From Corynebacterium imitans (GTDB lineage: Bacteria > Actinomycetota > Actinomycetes > Mycobacteriales > Mycobacteriaceae): 64,000 bases of DNA. The notes under the pieces were generated by a model, which did no database searches, was not told the DNA's origin, and saw only the letters and a list, made by a program, of their open reading frames with translations. The DNA is taken from assembly GCF_000739455.1 (NCBI RefSeq), contig NZ_CP009211.1, positions 1,005,660 through 1,069,659 of the forward strand. Direction: 5' to 3'. The position numbers and the translations under genes are program-made. The number at the start of each line of letters is the position of its first letter. Position 1 is the stretch's first letter. This document shows, piece after piece, positions 52,334-64,000 of the stretch.

Positions 52334-53128
52334 ATGAAGGGTAGTTTTCACGCACCCGAACTTGGTCCAGAATTTTTCCCGGGGCACACGTACGGCCAGT
52401 TCATTGGTGAAGACTTTGCCAATGGATGGTTCGCGCTGGATCGCATCATGCTCGTTCGCCTCCTTGTGGCAGCGATCCTTGTGATCCTCTTTGCTATTGC
52501 CTTTAGGAAGCCACAGCTGGTTCCTAAGGGGCTGCAAAACTTCGCAGAAATGGGTGTGGACTTTGTCCGCATCCACATCGCAGAAGACACGTTGGGGAAG
52601 AAGGACGGCAAGCGATTCCTTCCGCTTATCGCCACCATCTTCTTCACCGTGCTGTTCATGAATGCTGCGACGATCATTCCTTTCCTCAACATCTCGCCTA
52701 ACGCGCGCATCGGTATGCCGATCGTGCTGGCTGGTGTTGCCTACATTGCGATGATCTACGCAGGCGTGCAGCGCTACGGCATTGCTTACTTCAAGCACTC
52801 CACCGTCATTCCTGGACTGCCTTGGTTCCTCCACATCCTGGTGGTGCCGATTGAGATCTTCTCGACGTTCATTCTGCGTCCGGTCACCCTGGCACTTCGT
52901 CTGATGGCGAACTTCCTGGCCGGCCACATCATTCTGGTTCTGCTGTACTCTGCCACGAACTTCTTCTTCTGGCAGCTCAACGCATGGACCGGGCTCAGTG
53001 GCCTGACCATCATTGCAGCGATCCTGTTCACGCTCTACGAGTTGATCATCATCTTCCTGCAGGCATACATCTTTGCTCTGCTGACGGCGGTCTACATTGA
53101 GCTCTCGTTGCACGCGGATGCGCACTAA
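52334..53128 (+). CDS. atpB: ATP synthase Fo subunit a
   Basis: A subunit a of about 264 residues with five to six membrane helices. The essential Arg lies in RPVTLALRLMANFLAGH and the late LLTAVYIELSLHADAH is conserved. It forms the proton half-channels against the c-ring. The start is uncertain: ATG at 52334 has no ribosome site in range, TTG at 52328 is likewise poor, while an in-frame CTG at 52313 follows GGGAGAG by 4 bases. First gene of the atpBEFHAGDC operon. Confidence 0.94.
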   Translation: MKGSFHAPELGPEFFPGHTYGQFIGEDFANGWFALDRIMLVRLLVAAILVILFAIAFRKPQLVPKGLQNFAEMGVDFVRIHIAEDTLGKKDGKRFLPLIATIFFTVLFMNAATIIPFLNISPNARIGMPIVLAGVAYIAMIYAGVQRYGIAYFKHSTVIPGLPWFLHILVVPIEIFSTFILRPVTLALRLMANFLAGHIILVLLYSATNFFFWQLNAWTGLSGLTIIAAILFTLYELIIIFLQAYIFALLTAVYIELSLHADAH

Positions 53129-53214
53129 CAAAGGCGCGACCAACTGGCCTAACTGAATAACCCCTCCACATTGTCACTCGCCCTCCCGCACTAAGGACGC
53201 GGGGGAGCACCTAG

Positions 53215-53478
<264 letters not shown>

Positions 53479-53532
53479 GAAGAGCTAGCCAACCTAGCGA
53501 TAAGAGTCCATTTTTTAGAACAGGAGCAACCA

Positions 53533-54105
53533 ATGACTAACGTCAACGAATTTCTCGTGGCGGCTGAAGGGTCGGAGGACATTCCGTTTACGTCGGAGCC
53601 TTCCATTCTCTTCCCCGCTGCGTACGACGTGGTTTGGTCGCTTGTCGTCTTCATCATCGTCTTCTTGCTCTTCTGGAAGTATGTGCTTCCGAAGTTCCAG
53701 GAAGTGTTGGCGGAGCGCGAAGACCAAATCAAGGGTGGCATTGAGCGCGCTCAGGCTGCCCAGGCTGAAGCGTCGGCTGCCCTGGAAAAGAACAATGCAG
53801 AGCTCGCCGAGGCACGCGCCGAGGCCGCTGCGATCCGTGAAGCTGCCCGTGCAAAGGGCAAGGAGATCGAGGCGGAATCCCGTGAGCGCGCTGAGGCCGA
53901 GTCCAAGCGCATTGTAGAAGCTGGAGAGAAGCAGCTTTTGGCTTCCCGTGAGCAGGTCGTTGCCGAGCTGCGTAACGACTTGGGCCAGAACTCGATCAAC
54001 CTCGCCGAGCGTCTGCTGGGCACCGAGCTGTCGGATTCGACCCGTCGCTCGAACACGATCGACTCCTTCCTCTCTGAGCTCGACAACGTCTCGACGAGAA
54101 AGTAG
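53533..54105 (+). CDS. atpF: ATP synthase Fo subunit b
   Basis: A 190-residue protein: a short N-terminus, one membrane helix (residues about 28-50), and a long Ala/Glu/Arg-rich coiled coil that forms the peripheral stalk. AACAGGAGC precedes the ATG. It lies between atpE and atpH in the usual order. Confidence 0.95.
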   Translation: MTNVNEFLVAAEGSEDIPFTSEPSILFPAAYDVVWSLVVFIIVFLLFWKYVLPKFQEVLAEREDQIKGGIERAQAAQAEASAALEKNNAELAEARAEAAAIREAARAKGKEIEAESRERAEAESKRIVEAGEKQLLASREQVVAELRNDLGQNSINLAERLLGTELSDSTRRSNTIDSFLSELDNVSTRK

Positions 54106-54110
54106 GCGAG

Positions 54111-54944
54111 ATGAAGGCAGCGAGTCGCGAAGCACAAGCAAAGGTCTCGGAACAGCTCGATCAGCTGATCCAGAACTCCGACAACGCCGTCGCTACAGCG
54201 ATGAACGTCGGCGCGGAACTGTTCCTCATCGTTGATCAGCTCGACGGGGAGCGCGCGCTGCGCATCGCCGTTGCCGATAGCTCGGTCACCGGCGAACAGC
54301 GCACCGGCGTCATGCGCGACGTGTTTGGTGGGAAGGTCGCGGAGCCGACCCTGCAGATTCTGCTGGCAGCAGCGGAGCAGGAGTGGTCTACGCCGCGCGA
54401 GTTCCGCACCGGGCTTGTCAACCTTGGGCGTCGCGCGATTGCGCGCGGTGCTGAGAAGGACGGCAAGCTCGAGCAGGTAGAGGGGGAGCTGTACCAGCTC
54501 TCCACTCTGCTGGAGCGCGAGAAGGATCTGACCCAGCTGTTGTCGGACCGCACTGCGGTGTCCGAGAAGAAGCGAGGGCTGCTGGCTAACGTGATTTACG
54601 GCAAGGTGACGATGTTCACCGAGGCTTTGGCTTTGCAGGTCATCGGCCGGCCGCGTCACAACCCGGTGGACGACCTGGTGGCACTGGCCACCGAGTTCGC
54701 CGACCTGCGCGGCAAGACCGTGGCACGTGTCGCCACTGCTGAGGGGCTTAACGACTCTCAGCGTGACGTCCTGACGCAGAAGCTTGAGAAGATTTACGGT
54801 CGTGAGATTGCTATCCACTCCGAGGTTGACCCCAGCCTCCTCGGCGGGATGGTTATCCGTGTTGGCGATGAGGTAATTGACGGTTCCACGCGCGGCAAGC
54901 TTGCCCGCCTGCGCACCGACGTTGCCGCGAACGCGACCCTCTAA
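54111..54944 (+). CDS. atpH: ATP synthase F1 subunit delta
   Basis: A 277-residue delta subunit. It is longer than the ~177 of E. coli, with about 100 extra residues at the N-terminus, as usual in actinobacteria (in mycobacteria a further fusion with b is found; here b is separate). The conserved C-terminal part includes [23 protein letters not shown]. It links the peripheral stalk to the F1 head. Five bases separate it from atpF. Confidence 0.95.
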   Translation: MKAASREAQAKVSEQLDQLIQNSDNAVATAMNVGAELFLIVDQLDGERALRIAVADSSVTGEQRTGVMRDVFGGKVAEPTLQILLAAAEQEWSTPREFRTGLVNLGRRAIARGAEKDGKLEQVEGELYQLSTLLEREKDLTQLLSDRTAVSEKKRGLLANVIYGKVTMFTEALALQVIGRPRHNPVDDLVALATEFADLRGKTVARVATAEGLNDSQRDVLTQKLEKIYGREIAIHSEVDPSLLGGMVIRVGDEVIDGSTRGKLARLRTDVAANATL

Positions 54945-54988
54945 GAACGAAGATAATGCTGGAAGAAACTACCGAGAGCAGGAAGAAC

Positions 54989-56620
54989 ATGGCGGAGCTG
55001 ACGATCTCCTCCGATGAGATCCGTAGCGCGATAGCGAACTACACCTCGAGCTACTCCGCGGAGGCCTCCCGTGAGGAGGTCGGCGTGGTGACTTCGGCTG
55101 CAGATGGTATTGCCCAGGTTTCCGGGCTGCCAGGGTGCATGACGAACGAGCTGCTCGAGTTCCCGAATGGCGTCATTGGCGTCGCACAGAACCTTGAGAC
55201 CGATTCCATCGGTGTCGTGGTTCTGGGTAACTTTGAGTCCCTGACAGAAGGCGACGAAGTCAAGCGGACGGGCGAGGTCCTGTCCATCCCCGTTGGGGAG
55301 GACTTCCTTGGTCGCGTAATCAACCCCCTGGGTCAGCCGATTGACGGCCTCGGCCCGATCGAGTCCAAAGAAGAGCGTGCCCTGGAGCTCCAGGCTGCAG
55401 GCGTGCTCGACCGCCAGCCGGTCGAGGAGCCGCTGCAGACGGGTATGAAGGCGATTGACGCCATGACCCCGATCGGCCGCGGCCAGCGTCAGCTCATCAT
55501 TGGTGACCGTAAGACTGGTAAGACCGCGGTCTGCATCGACACCATCCTCAACCAGAAGGCGTTCTGGGAGACCGGTGACCCGTCGAAGCAGGTGCGCTGC
55601 ATCTACGTGGCGGTGGGCCAGAAGGGCTCCACCATCGCTGGTGTGCGCAAGACTCTGGAGGAGCACGGCGCGCTCGAGTACACCACGATCGTGGCTGCAC
55701 CGGCGTCCGACTCTGCAGGCTTCAAGTGGCTCGCACCGTTCTCGGGCGCCGCCCTGGGCCAGCATTGGATGTACCAGGGCAAGCACGTCCTGGTCATCTA
55801 CGATGACTTGACCAAGCAGGCTGAGGCCTACCGTGCCATCTCGCTGCTGCTGCGTCGTCCGCCGGGCCGCGAGGCTTACCCGGGTGACGTCTTCTACCTG
55901 CACTCCCGTCTGCTGGAGCGCGCAGCGAAGCTGAACGACGAGCTGGGTGCCGGCTCGCTCACCGCGCTGCCGATCATCGAGACTAAGGCTAACGACGTGG
56001 GCGCGTTCATTCCGACCAACGTCATCTCCATTACGGACGGCCAGGTCTTTCTGCAGTCCGACCTGTTCAACCAGGGCGTGCGCCCGGCTATCGACGTGGG
56101 TATTTCCGTCTCCCGTGTCGGTGGTGCCGCACAGACCAAGGGTATGAAGAAGGTCGCCGGTAACCTCCGTCTGGACCTTGCCGCGTACCGCGATCTCGAG
56201 GCATTCGCCGCCTTCGCTTCCGACCTGGATGCTGCTTCCAAGAAGCAGCTGGAGCGTGGCCAGCGCCTCGTCGAGCTGCTCAAGCAGTCCGAGAACGCGC
56301 CGCAGGCAGTCGAGTACCAGATTGTTTCCATCTGGGCCGCGAACGAGGGTCTCTTCGACGTCGTTCCCGTCGAAGATGTGCGCCGTTACGAGGCCGAGCT
56401 GCAGGATGCGATCCGCTCCTCCGCTCCCGAGGTCTACTCGCAGATCGAGGGTGGCAAGGCGCTGGACGACGCTTCGAAGGACGCCATCAAGCGCGTGAAC
56501 GAAGAGTTCTCCCGCACCTTCCAGGCTTCCTCGGGTGAGCGCATCGTGCGCGAGCCGGAGGCTCAGCCCCTGGATGCTGGCGAGGTATCCAAGAACCAGC
56601 TCAAAGTCAGCCAATCCTAG
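54989..56620 (+). CDS. atpA: ATP synthase F1 subunit alpha
   Basis: A 543-residue alpha subunit. Walker A is GDRKTGKT (residues 172-179); [11 protein letters not shown] and the ALxxSIS-like [11 protein letters not shown] are also present. It holds the non-catalytic nucleotide sites. I chose the ATG at 54989 because AGGAAG precedes it and the family start ([15 protein letters not shown]) matches. The in-frame ATG at 54956 would add 11 residues. Confidence 0.96.
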   Translation: MAELTISSDEIRSAIANYTSSYSAEASREEVGVVTSAADGIAQVSGLPGCMTNELLEFPNGVIGVAQNLETDSIGVVVLGNFESLTEGDEVKRTGEVLSIPVGEDFLGRVINPLGQPIDGLGPIESKEERALELQAAGVLDRQPVEEPLQTGMKAIDAMTPIGRGQRQLIIGDRKTGKTAVCIDTILNQKAFWETGDPSKQVRCIYVAVGQKGSTIAGVRKTLEEHGALEYTTIVAAPASDSAGFKWLAPFSGAALGQHWMYQGKHVLVIYDDLTKQAEAYRAISLLLRRPPGREAYPGDVFYLHSRLLERAAKLNDELGAGSLTALPIIETKANDVGAFIPTNVISITDGQVFLQSDLFNQGVRPAIDVGISVSRVGGAAQTKGMKKVAGNLRLDLAAYRDLEAFAAFASDLDAASKKQLERGQRLVELLKQSENAPQAVEYQIVSIWAANEGLFDVVPVEDVRRYEAELQDAIRSSAPEVYSQIEGGKALDDASKDAIKRVNEEFSRTFQASSGERIVREPEAQPLDAGEVSKNQLKVSQS

Positions 56621-56675
56621 TTCTGCGGCAAGCGGAAATTTAGGACCTACATAAAGGAAGGGAGGAACACACACC

Positions 56676-57650
56676 ATGGCAACACTTCGCGAATTGCGTG
56701 ACCGCATCCGGTCAGTCAACTCTACGAAGAAGATCACCAAGGCCCAGGAGCTGATCGCGACCTCGCAGATCACCAAGGCCCAGGCTCGCGTCGCAGCGGC
56801 AAAGCCGTACGCGGACGAGATGCAAGACGTCATGGAACGCCTCGCGGCTGCGAGCTCCCTCGACCACCCCATGCTCCGTGAGCGTGAGAGCGGTCGAGTC
56901 GCAGCAATCCTCGTGGTCACCTCCGACCGCGGTATGGCTGGCGGCTACAACCACAACGTGTTGAAGAAGGCGGCCGAGCTTGAGCGCATGCTCAAGGACG
57001 TCGGCTACGAGGTGGTTCGCTACATCACCGGAAACAAGGGTGTAATTCACTACCGTTTCCGTGACATGGATGTCGCTGGTGCATGGACCGGCTGGTCGCA
57101 GAAGCCGTCGTGGGAGGAGACGCACGATGTGCGTCGCCACATGATCGACGGTTTCATGGCCGGTTCCGAGGACTCCGCCAAGTGGCGCGAGGGGCTCAAC
57201 GGCCCCGAGGGTCAGGCAGTGCGTGGTTTCGACCAGGTACACGTTGTCTACACCCAGTTCGTGTCCATGCTCTCGCAGGAAGCACACGTCCACCAGCTGC
57301 TCCCCATCGAGCCCGTCCTCGAGGAATTCGAGTACGAGCAGAAGAGCATGTTGGAGCAGACCGGTGCTGTGCACCCGGATATGAGCTTCGAGCCGGATCC
57401 GGACACGCTCATGACCGAGCTGCTTCCGACATATGTTTCCAGGTCGCTCTACTCGATCTTCTTGGAAGCATCGGCTGCGGAGTCCGCTTCTCGCCGTACG
57501 GCGATGAAGAACGCGACGGATAACGCCACCGATCTGGCGAATAACCTGTCGCGTGAGGCTAACCAAGCCCGTCAGGCAAAAATCACCCAGGAAATCACCG
57601 AGATTATCGGCGGCGCTGGTGCGCTGTCCGGTAGTGGAGAAAGTGACTAA
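56676..57650 (+). CDS. atpG: ATP synthase F1 subunit gamma
   Basis: A 324-residue gamma subunit with the conserved N-terminal coiled coil (LRELRDRIRSVNSTKKITKAQ), VTSDRGMAGGYN, and the C-terminal helix (SRRTAMKNATDNATDLA). It is the central rotor shaft. Loops near residues 165-180 and 200-210 are longer than in E. coli, typical for actinobacteria. AAGGAAGGGAGG precedes the ATG. Confidence 0.96.
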   Translation: MATLRELRDRIRSVNSTKKITKAQELIATSQITKAQARVAAAKPYADEMQDVMERLAAASSLDHPMLRERESGRVAAILVVTSDRGMAGGYNHNVLKKAAELERMLKDVGYEVVRYITGNKGVIHYRFRDMDVAGAWTGWSQKPSWEETHDVRRHMIDGFMAGSEDSAKWREGLNGPEGQAVRGFDQVHVVYTQFVSMLSQEAHVHQLLPIEPVLEEFEYEQKSMLEQTGAVHPDMSFEPDPDTLMTELLPTYVSRSLYSIFLEASAAESASRRTAMKNATDNATDLANNLSREANQARQAKITQEITEIIGGAGALSGSGESD

Positions 57651-59162
<1,512 letters not shown>

Positions 59163-59171
59163 GAGGCAGAC

Positions 59172-59543
59172 ATGGCTGAACTTACCGCTCAACTGGTGTC
59201 GGTGGATCGTATGCTCTGGTCGGGTCCGGCCAGCATCGTCACCGCCCAGACCATCGAAGGTGAGATCGGCGTGCTGCCAGGTCACGAGCCGTTCCTTGGC
59301 CAGCTCAAGGAGAACGGTGTGGTGACCATCCGTCCCATCAGCGGCGACCGCATCGTCGCCGCTGTGCAGGGCGGGTTCCTCTCCGTGCAGGGCGATAAGG
59401 TGACCGTCCTTGCTGACTACGCGATCTTTGCCGACGAGGTTGATTCTGCTGAGGCAGAATCCGGCTTGGAGGCACAGGACGAGGACGTGAAGCACAGGTC
59501 CGAGGCGGAGCTCGCTGCGGTGCGCCGCAACGAGTCGCGCTAG
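59172..59543 (+). CDS. atpC: ATP synthase F1 subunit epsilon
   Basis: A 123-residue epsilon subunit with the N-terminal beta sandwich ([19 protein letters not shown]) and only a short C-terminal helix, as in other actinobacteria. It joins gamma to the c-ring and can inhibit ATP hydrolysis. Last gene of the operon; a strong terminator follows. Confidence 0.95.
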   Translation: MAELTAQLVSVDRMLWSGPASIVTAQTIEGEIGVLPGHEPFLGQLKENGVVTIRPISGDRIVAAVQGGFLSVQGDKVTVLADYAIFADEVDSAEAESGLEAQDEDVKHRSEAELAAVRRNESR

Positions 59544-59588
59544 GCCACTCGCCTTACAAGGAGGGGCGTCACACGCCCGTACCACCGC

Positions 59589-59626
59589 AAGCACCCCCGC
59601 ATACCGCAAGGTAGGCGGGGGTGCTT
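59589..59626 (+). terminator. Terminator of the ATP synthase operon
   Basis: AAGCACCCCCGC (59589-59600) pairs with GCGGGGGTGCTT (59615-59626). Between them TACC/GGTA extends the stem around a GCAA tetraloop. The very stable hairpin lies 45 bases after atpC; the T run is short. Confidence 0.85.
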
Positions 59627-59759
59627 CGCATTGTGTTGCACGACAAGTGTGCGGTTGGCAACCGTCGAGGCGCGAAGTAGGATTTACTGCTGAACGACGA
59701 AGTACCGGCTGAGTCGACGGGGTCGACGCCAAATATTGAAATCTTGCAGGGAGGTTGTC

Positions 59760-60218
59760 ATGGAGATCATCCTCTCTGTGGTGCTGCTTATCGTCGTTGG
59801 CGTCGCGGGCATCGCCATGTGGCGTTTTGCCATGTTCCGTAATGCGGGTGCACGCGGGTTGATCCGCAAGCTGCCCGCCACGGGTGTGCGGGGCTGGCGC
59901 CACGGGGTGGTCAAGTACACGGGGGAGGAGCTGCAGTTTTATAAACTGCGCTCCCTGTCGTCGAATTACGACGTGTCTTTTGATCGTCGCGAGCTGACGT
60001 TCAACGGCGTGCGCGAGCTGAGCGCGGACGAGCGGATGATCATGCCCGGCGTCACAACAGTACTGGAGCTGACCTGCCCGGAGGGCGATTTCGAGTTCGC
60101 TGCCGAGCGCCACGTCGAGATGGCGCTGATTTCTTGGGTGGAGTCCGCGCCGGATCGTCGACAAGAGCGGATAGACATCCGCGCGCTGACGCAGCGGGTG
60201 CAGCGCGGCAAGGCCTAG
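59760..60218 (+). CDS. DUF2550-domain membrane protein
   Basis: A 152-residue protein with an N-terminal membrane helix (residues about 2-22) and a cytoplasmic domain rich in Trp, Arg and Glu ([21 protein letters not shown]). This layout is DUF2550, conserved in actinobacteria just after atpC and of unknown function. The ATG at 59760 follows GGGAGG at proper spacing and starts the membrane helix; an earlier start would add a charged leader. Confidence 0.88.
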   Translation: MEIILSVVLLIVVGVAGIAMWRFAMFRNAGARGLIRKLPATGVRGWRHGVVKYTGEELQFYKLRSLSSNYDVSFDRRELTFNGVRELSADERMIMPGVTTVLELTCPEGDFEFAAERHVEMALISWVESAPDRRQERIDIRALTQRVQRGKA

Positions 60219-60261
60219 CCTGCTTGCCTTCACCGCCTGCCCGGGCGGTAGTCTGTGGGGC

Positions 60262-60954
60262 ATGCGTCTTGTCATAGCTCGTTGCTCTGTCGACTACGTC
60301 GGCCGCCTCGCGGCACACCTGCCGTCTGCACTGCGGTTGATCCTGCTCAAGTCTGATGGGTCGGTCTCTGTGCATGCCGACGACCGTGCCTACAAGCCAT
60401 TGAACTGGATGACGCCGCCGTGCACGGTGAAGGAAGAAGCAGTGCTTGATATCGACGGTGAGGACACCGGCGAGGCGCTCTGGATTGTAGAGAACCCGAA
60501 GGGCGAGCAGCTGCGCATCACGATCGAAGAGATCGTAGCGGATTCGACCTACGAGCTCGGCGAGGACCCCGGCCTGGTCAAAGACGGGGTGGAAACCCAC
60601 CTGCAAGAGCTGCTTGCGGAGCACATCACCACGCTGGGAGAGGGCTACAGCCTTGTTCGCCGCGAGTACCCCACAGCGATCGGCCCGGTCGACCTGCTCG
60701 CGCGGGATGCCGACGGTAAGACCGTGGCCGTAGAGATCAAGCGCCGCGGGGGCATCGATGGCGTAGAGCAGCTGACCCGCTACGTGGAGCTTCTGAACCG
60801 TGACGAACTGCTCCGGCCGGTGGAGGGAGTATTCGCCGCCCAGGAAATCAAGCCGCAAGCACGCACCCTTGCCGAGGACCGAGGCTTCCGCTGCCTGACC
60901 CTGGACTACGACGAGCTGCGCGGCATCGAATCCGACGAGCTGCGCCTATTTTAG
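60262..60954 (+). CDS. nucS: Mismatch-specific endonuclease NucS (EndoMS)
   Basis: A 230-residue NucS protein, the mismatch repair nuclease of actinobacteria and archaea that cuts both strands at T-G, G-G and T-T mispairs. Nuclease residues are visible: D144 (GPVDLL), E158 and K160 (VEIK). The C-terminal SDELRLF matches the short beta-clamp-binding motif. TAGTCT (60249-60254) lies 7 bases before the ATG without a ribosome site, so it is probably leaderless. Its presence agrees with the absence of mutS/mutL in these bacteria. Confidence 0.95.
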   Translation: MRLVIARCSVDYVGRLAAHLPSALRLILLKSDGSVSVHADDRAYKPLNWMTPPCTVKEEAVLDIDGEDTGEALWIVENPKGEQLRITIEEIVADSTYELGEDPGLVKDGVETHLQELLAEHITTLGEGYSLVRREYPTAIGPVDLLARDADGKTVAVEIKRRGGIDGVEQLTRYVELLNRDELLRPVEGVFAAQEIKPQARTLAEDRGFRCLTLDYDELRGIESDELRLF

Positions 60955-60970
60955 AAAGGGGGCTCTCGCG

Positions 60971-61258
60971 ATGCCGAGGAAGAACCGCCGCCAGAACATC
61001 ACCCCGTCGTATGTGCTCCCGCGCGATGGCTCGACGTTCATTGGCACCCAGGAGGTTGAGGGGCCGAGCTGGAGTAACGGGGAGATCTACCTCGTGCGGC
61101 TGATCGGTGCGAGCGCGGCGAACAAGTTCTACGTCTGTCCCCGGTGCAACCAGAATATTCCGCCGGGTGTTGCGCACGTGGTGGCCTGGCCCCGTGATGC
61201 AGGAGGCCGTGGCGACGATCGGCGGCATTGGCACAAACACTGCTGGGCGAGGCGCTAG
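60971..61258 (+). CDS. Small zinc-ribbon-like protein following nucS
   Basis: A 95-residue basic protein. Two Cys in YVCPRCNQ, plus His in VAHVV and HWHKHC near the end (Cys x2, His, and HxxxC), suggest a zinc-binding fold similar to HNH or treble-clef types. I recall actinobacterial homologues next to nucS, often labelled ATP/GTP-binding, but no nucleotide motif is present. It begins 16 bases after nucS with AAAGGGGG upstream, so it is probably co-transcribed. Confidence 0.75.
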   Translation: MPRKNRRQNITPSYVLPRDGSTFIGTQEVEGPSWSNGEIYLVRLIGASAANKFYVCPRCNQNIPPGVAHVVAWPRDAGGRGDDRRHWHKHCWARR

Positions 61259-61267
61259 GCTGGGCCC

Positions 61268-61576
61268 ATGATCGCAGCATTTTCAGTCGCACCGACGGTG
61301 ACGAATAACGCCACCGCAGAGATGTCAGAGGCGGTTTCGCGCGCAGTGCGCGTGGTCCGCGAATCAGGCCTACCGCACGAGACGACGGCCATGTTCACCA
61401 CGATCGAGGGGGAGTGGGACGAGGTCATGGACGTGATCAAGCGCGCAACGCAGGCGGTCGAGGCCGTTTCGCCGCGGGTATCGTTGGTGATCAAAGCGGA
61501 TATCCGTCCTGGATACACCGACATGTTGCACCAAAAGGTAGCGTCGCTGGAGAAGCACTTCTCCCAAGAACAATAG
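61268..61576 (+). CDS. MTH1187-family thiamine-binding protein
   Basis: A 102-residue protein of the MTH1187/YqgV (DUF77) family, a ferredoxin-like fold that forms tetramers and in some members binds thiamine. Typical parts are the VAPT near the start, the long helix, TTIEGEWDEVMDVIKRA and the IKADIRPG strand. The function is not settled. TAGGCT (61256-61261), which includes the previous stop codon, is 6 bases before the ATG, so a leaderless start is likely. Confidence 0.85.
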   Translation: MIAAFSVAPTVTNNATAEMSEAVSRAVRVVRESGLPHETTAMFTTIEGEWDEVMDVIKRATQAVEAVSPRVSLVIKADIRPGYTDMLHQKVASLEKHFSQEQ

Positions 61577-61598
61577 AACCTATACAAGGAGTACATAA

Positions 61599-62471
61599 AT
61601 GCCGGATTTTGGTCCCGGGGCAGTAGACCTGAACAAGCTGGTCGAGCAGAAGGAAGCACAGCAGCAGCTCAAGGAAGGCGGCTTCGAGCCGTTTATTACC
61701 GTCGATGAGAAAGACATCGAGGCGCGTGCGTTCCAGCGCTCGATGCAAGTGCCGGTTGTGCTGATGTTCGGCACGCAGCGCTCGGAGGACTCCGAGACGC
61801 TCAAGGAGACGTTCAAGACGCTTGCCGCCAACCAGCGCAAGTTCATGGTCGCCTACGTCGACGCTGACGCGACGCCGCAGGTGGCCCAGATGTTCGGCCT
61901 GCGCGCGCTGCCCACCGTCGTCGCGCTAGCGGCCGGGCAGCCGGTGACGAACTTTGAAGGCAACCAGCCCGTAGAGCAGCTCAAGCAGTGGGTGGAAGCC
62001 CTGGTCACTAACGTTGGCCCGCAGCTACAGGGCTTAGGCGAGGAACCCGAGGCTGAGGAGGCCACCCCCGAGGATCCGCGCCTGGATGAGGCGACCGCGG
62101 CGCTCAACCGCGGCGACTTCGACGCAGCCACCGCCATCTACGACGCGATTCTGACTGAGGAGCCGGACAACCAGCCGGTCAAGCAAGCAAAGGCGGCGGT
62201 TGCAGTGCTGCGTCGACTTGACCCGCAGAACCGCACGACTGACCCGATCGCTGAAGCGGAGCAGGCCCCGGATGACGTGGAGAAGCAACTCGCCGCCGCA
62301 GACGCAGAGGTCGTCGCGGGGGCACCGGAGAAAGCCTTCGATCGCCTGCTGCGCTACGTGAAGACGGCACCGGAAGCGAAGGAGCGCCTGCTTGAGCTGT
62401 TCACGCTGTTTGCGCCCGATGATCCGCGCGTGATCCAGGCGCGTACCAATCTGGCCAGCGCGCTGTTCTAG
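61599..62471 (+). CDS. Thioredoxin-fold/TPR protein (YbbN/CnoX-like)
   Basis: A 290-residue protein. The first ~120 residues are a thioredoxin fold but without CxxC: the site reads GTQRSEDSE, so no redox activity by dithiol is expected. The C-terminal half has TPR-like helical repeats (RGDFDAATAIYDAILTEEPDNQPVK and further). The layout matches YbbN/CnoX, a chaperone holdase in E. coli. TATACAAGGAG precedes the ATG. It faces glgB across a shared hairpin. Confidence 0.9.
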   Translation: MPDFGPGAVDLNKLVEQKEAQQQLKEGGFEPFITVDEKDIEARAFQRSMQVPVVLMFGTQRSEDSETLKETFKTLAANQRKFMVAYVDADATPQVAQMFGLRALPTVVALAAGQPVTNFEGNQPVEQLKQWVEALVTNVGPQLQGLGEEPEAEEATPEDPRLDEATAALNRGDFDAATAIYDAILTEEPDNQPVKQAKAAVAVLRRLDPQNRTTDPIAEAEQAPDDVEKQLAAADAEVVAGAPEKAFDRLLRYVKTAPEAKERLLELFTLFAPDDPRVIQARTNLASALF

Positions 62472-62522
62472 CCTGGCTGGCGGTTTGGGCGGACCGGTGC
62501 GTGTCGACGCCCCGCAATAACT

Positions 62523-62555
62523 TGGCCCGCCGCGCTCCTCGAGCACGACGGGCCA
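62523..62555. terminator. Bidirectional hairpin between convergent genes
   Basis: TGGCCCG (62523-62529) pairs with CGGGCCA (62549-62555), and within it GCTC/GAGC adds a second stem. It lies between the converging YbbN-like gene and glgB, but lacks T runs. Confidence 0.55.
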
Positions 62556-62571
62556 GGGCTATCCCAGGTTC

Positions 62572-64000
<1,429 letters not shown>

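Overview
The window is a GC-rich chromosomal segment that looks like a Corynebacterium. The gene order argS-lysA-hom-thrB, a molybdenum block, rho-prfA-prmC-tsaC-wecA and atpBEFHAGDC is what I recall for corynebacterial chromosomes. The ArsR repressor carries the Cys15/Cys16/Cys55 arsenite site known from C. glutamicum, NucS replaces MutS/MutL-type mismatch repair, and many genes begin directly about 6-9 bases after a TANNNT -10 box, as leaderless actinobacterial genes do. Species is not resolved.

Layout. 1-7.1 kb: a DNA-processing cluster (SNF2 helicase cut by the window edge, SWIM zinc-finger protein, SbcD-like phosphoesterase, SMC-like ATPase). 7.2-10.3 kb: MarR regulator, PspC-domain protein, two lipoproteins and a small unknown protein. 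10.5-12.5 kb: arsenic resistance (arsR divergent from acr3-arsC). 12.6-14.3 kb: TetR regulator divergent from a membrane protein, with a textbook promoter and a candidate operator. 14.4-21.6 kb: an accessory, decayed region with a truncated ABC ATPase, a TetR regulator, an intact IS21-type element with 7-bp target duplications, a frameshifted DUF2335-like gene, an Abi_2/AbiD-F-type gene, and remnants of a type III methylase and of an IS481-like transposase. It ends at the 3' end of a tRNA-Arg(CCG).

21.9-26.7 kb: the lactate operon lldP-lutA-lutB-lutC (minus strand). 27-32.5 kb: argS, lysA, hom and thrB (aspartate-family amino acids). 32.5-43.4 kb: molybdenum cofactor and molybdate uptake (moeZ, moaE, mog, moeA, moaD, a fused modBC, modA, mobA, moaC, a second moeA, moaA). 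Inside this block the nitrate reductase operon has been destroyed: narI is whole, but narJ and a divergent mog-type gene are both beheaded and meet at one junction near 39,767, so the regulatory region and (by comparison with relatives) narK, narG and narH are gone.

43.4-45.2 kb: an acyl-CoA ligase. 45.7-51.9 kb: rho with a long Asn/Asp/Gln-rich disordered insert, prfA, prmC, tsaC, wecA and an AtpI-like protein. 52.3-59.5 kb: the complete F1Fo ATP synthase operon, closed by a strong terminator. 59.8-62.5 kb: a DUF2550 protein, nucS, a small zinc-ribbon-like protein, a thiamine-binding-type protein and a thioredoxin/TPR protein. 62.6-64 kb: the 3' part of glgB on the minus strand.

I found no convincing new enzymatic system. 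The most informative signals are the nar/mog deletion scar, the defence-island remains beside tRNA-Arg, the Asn-rich Rho insert, the hook-less SbcC-like protein, and the series of leaderless starts.
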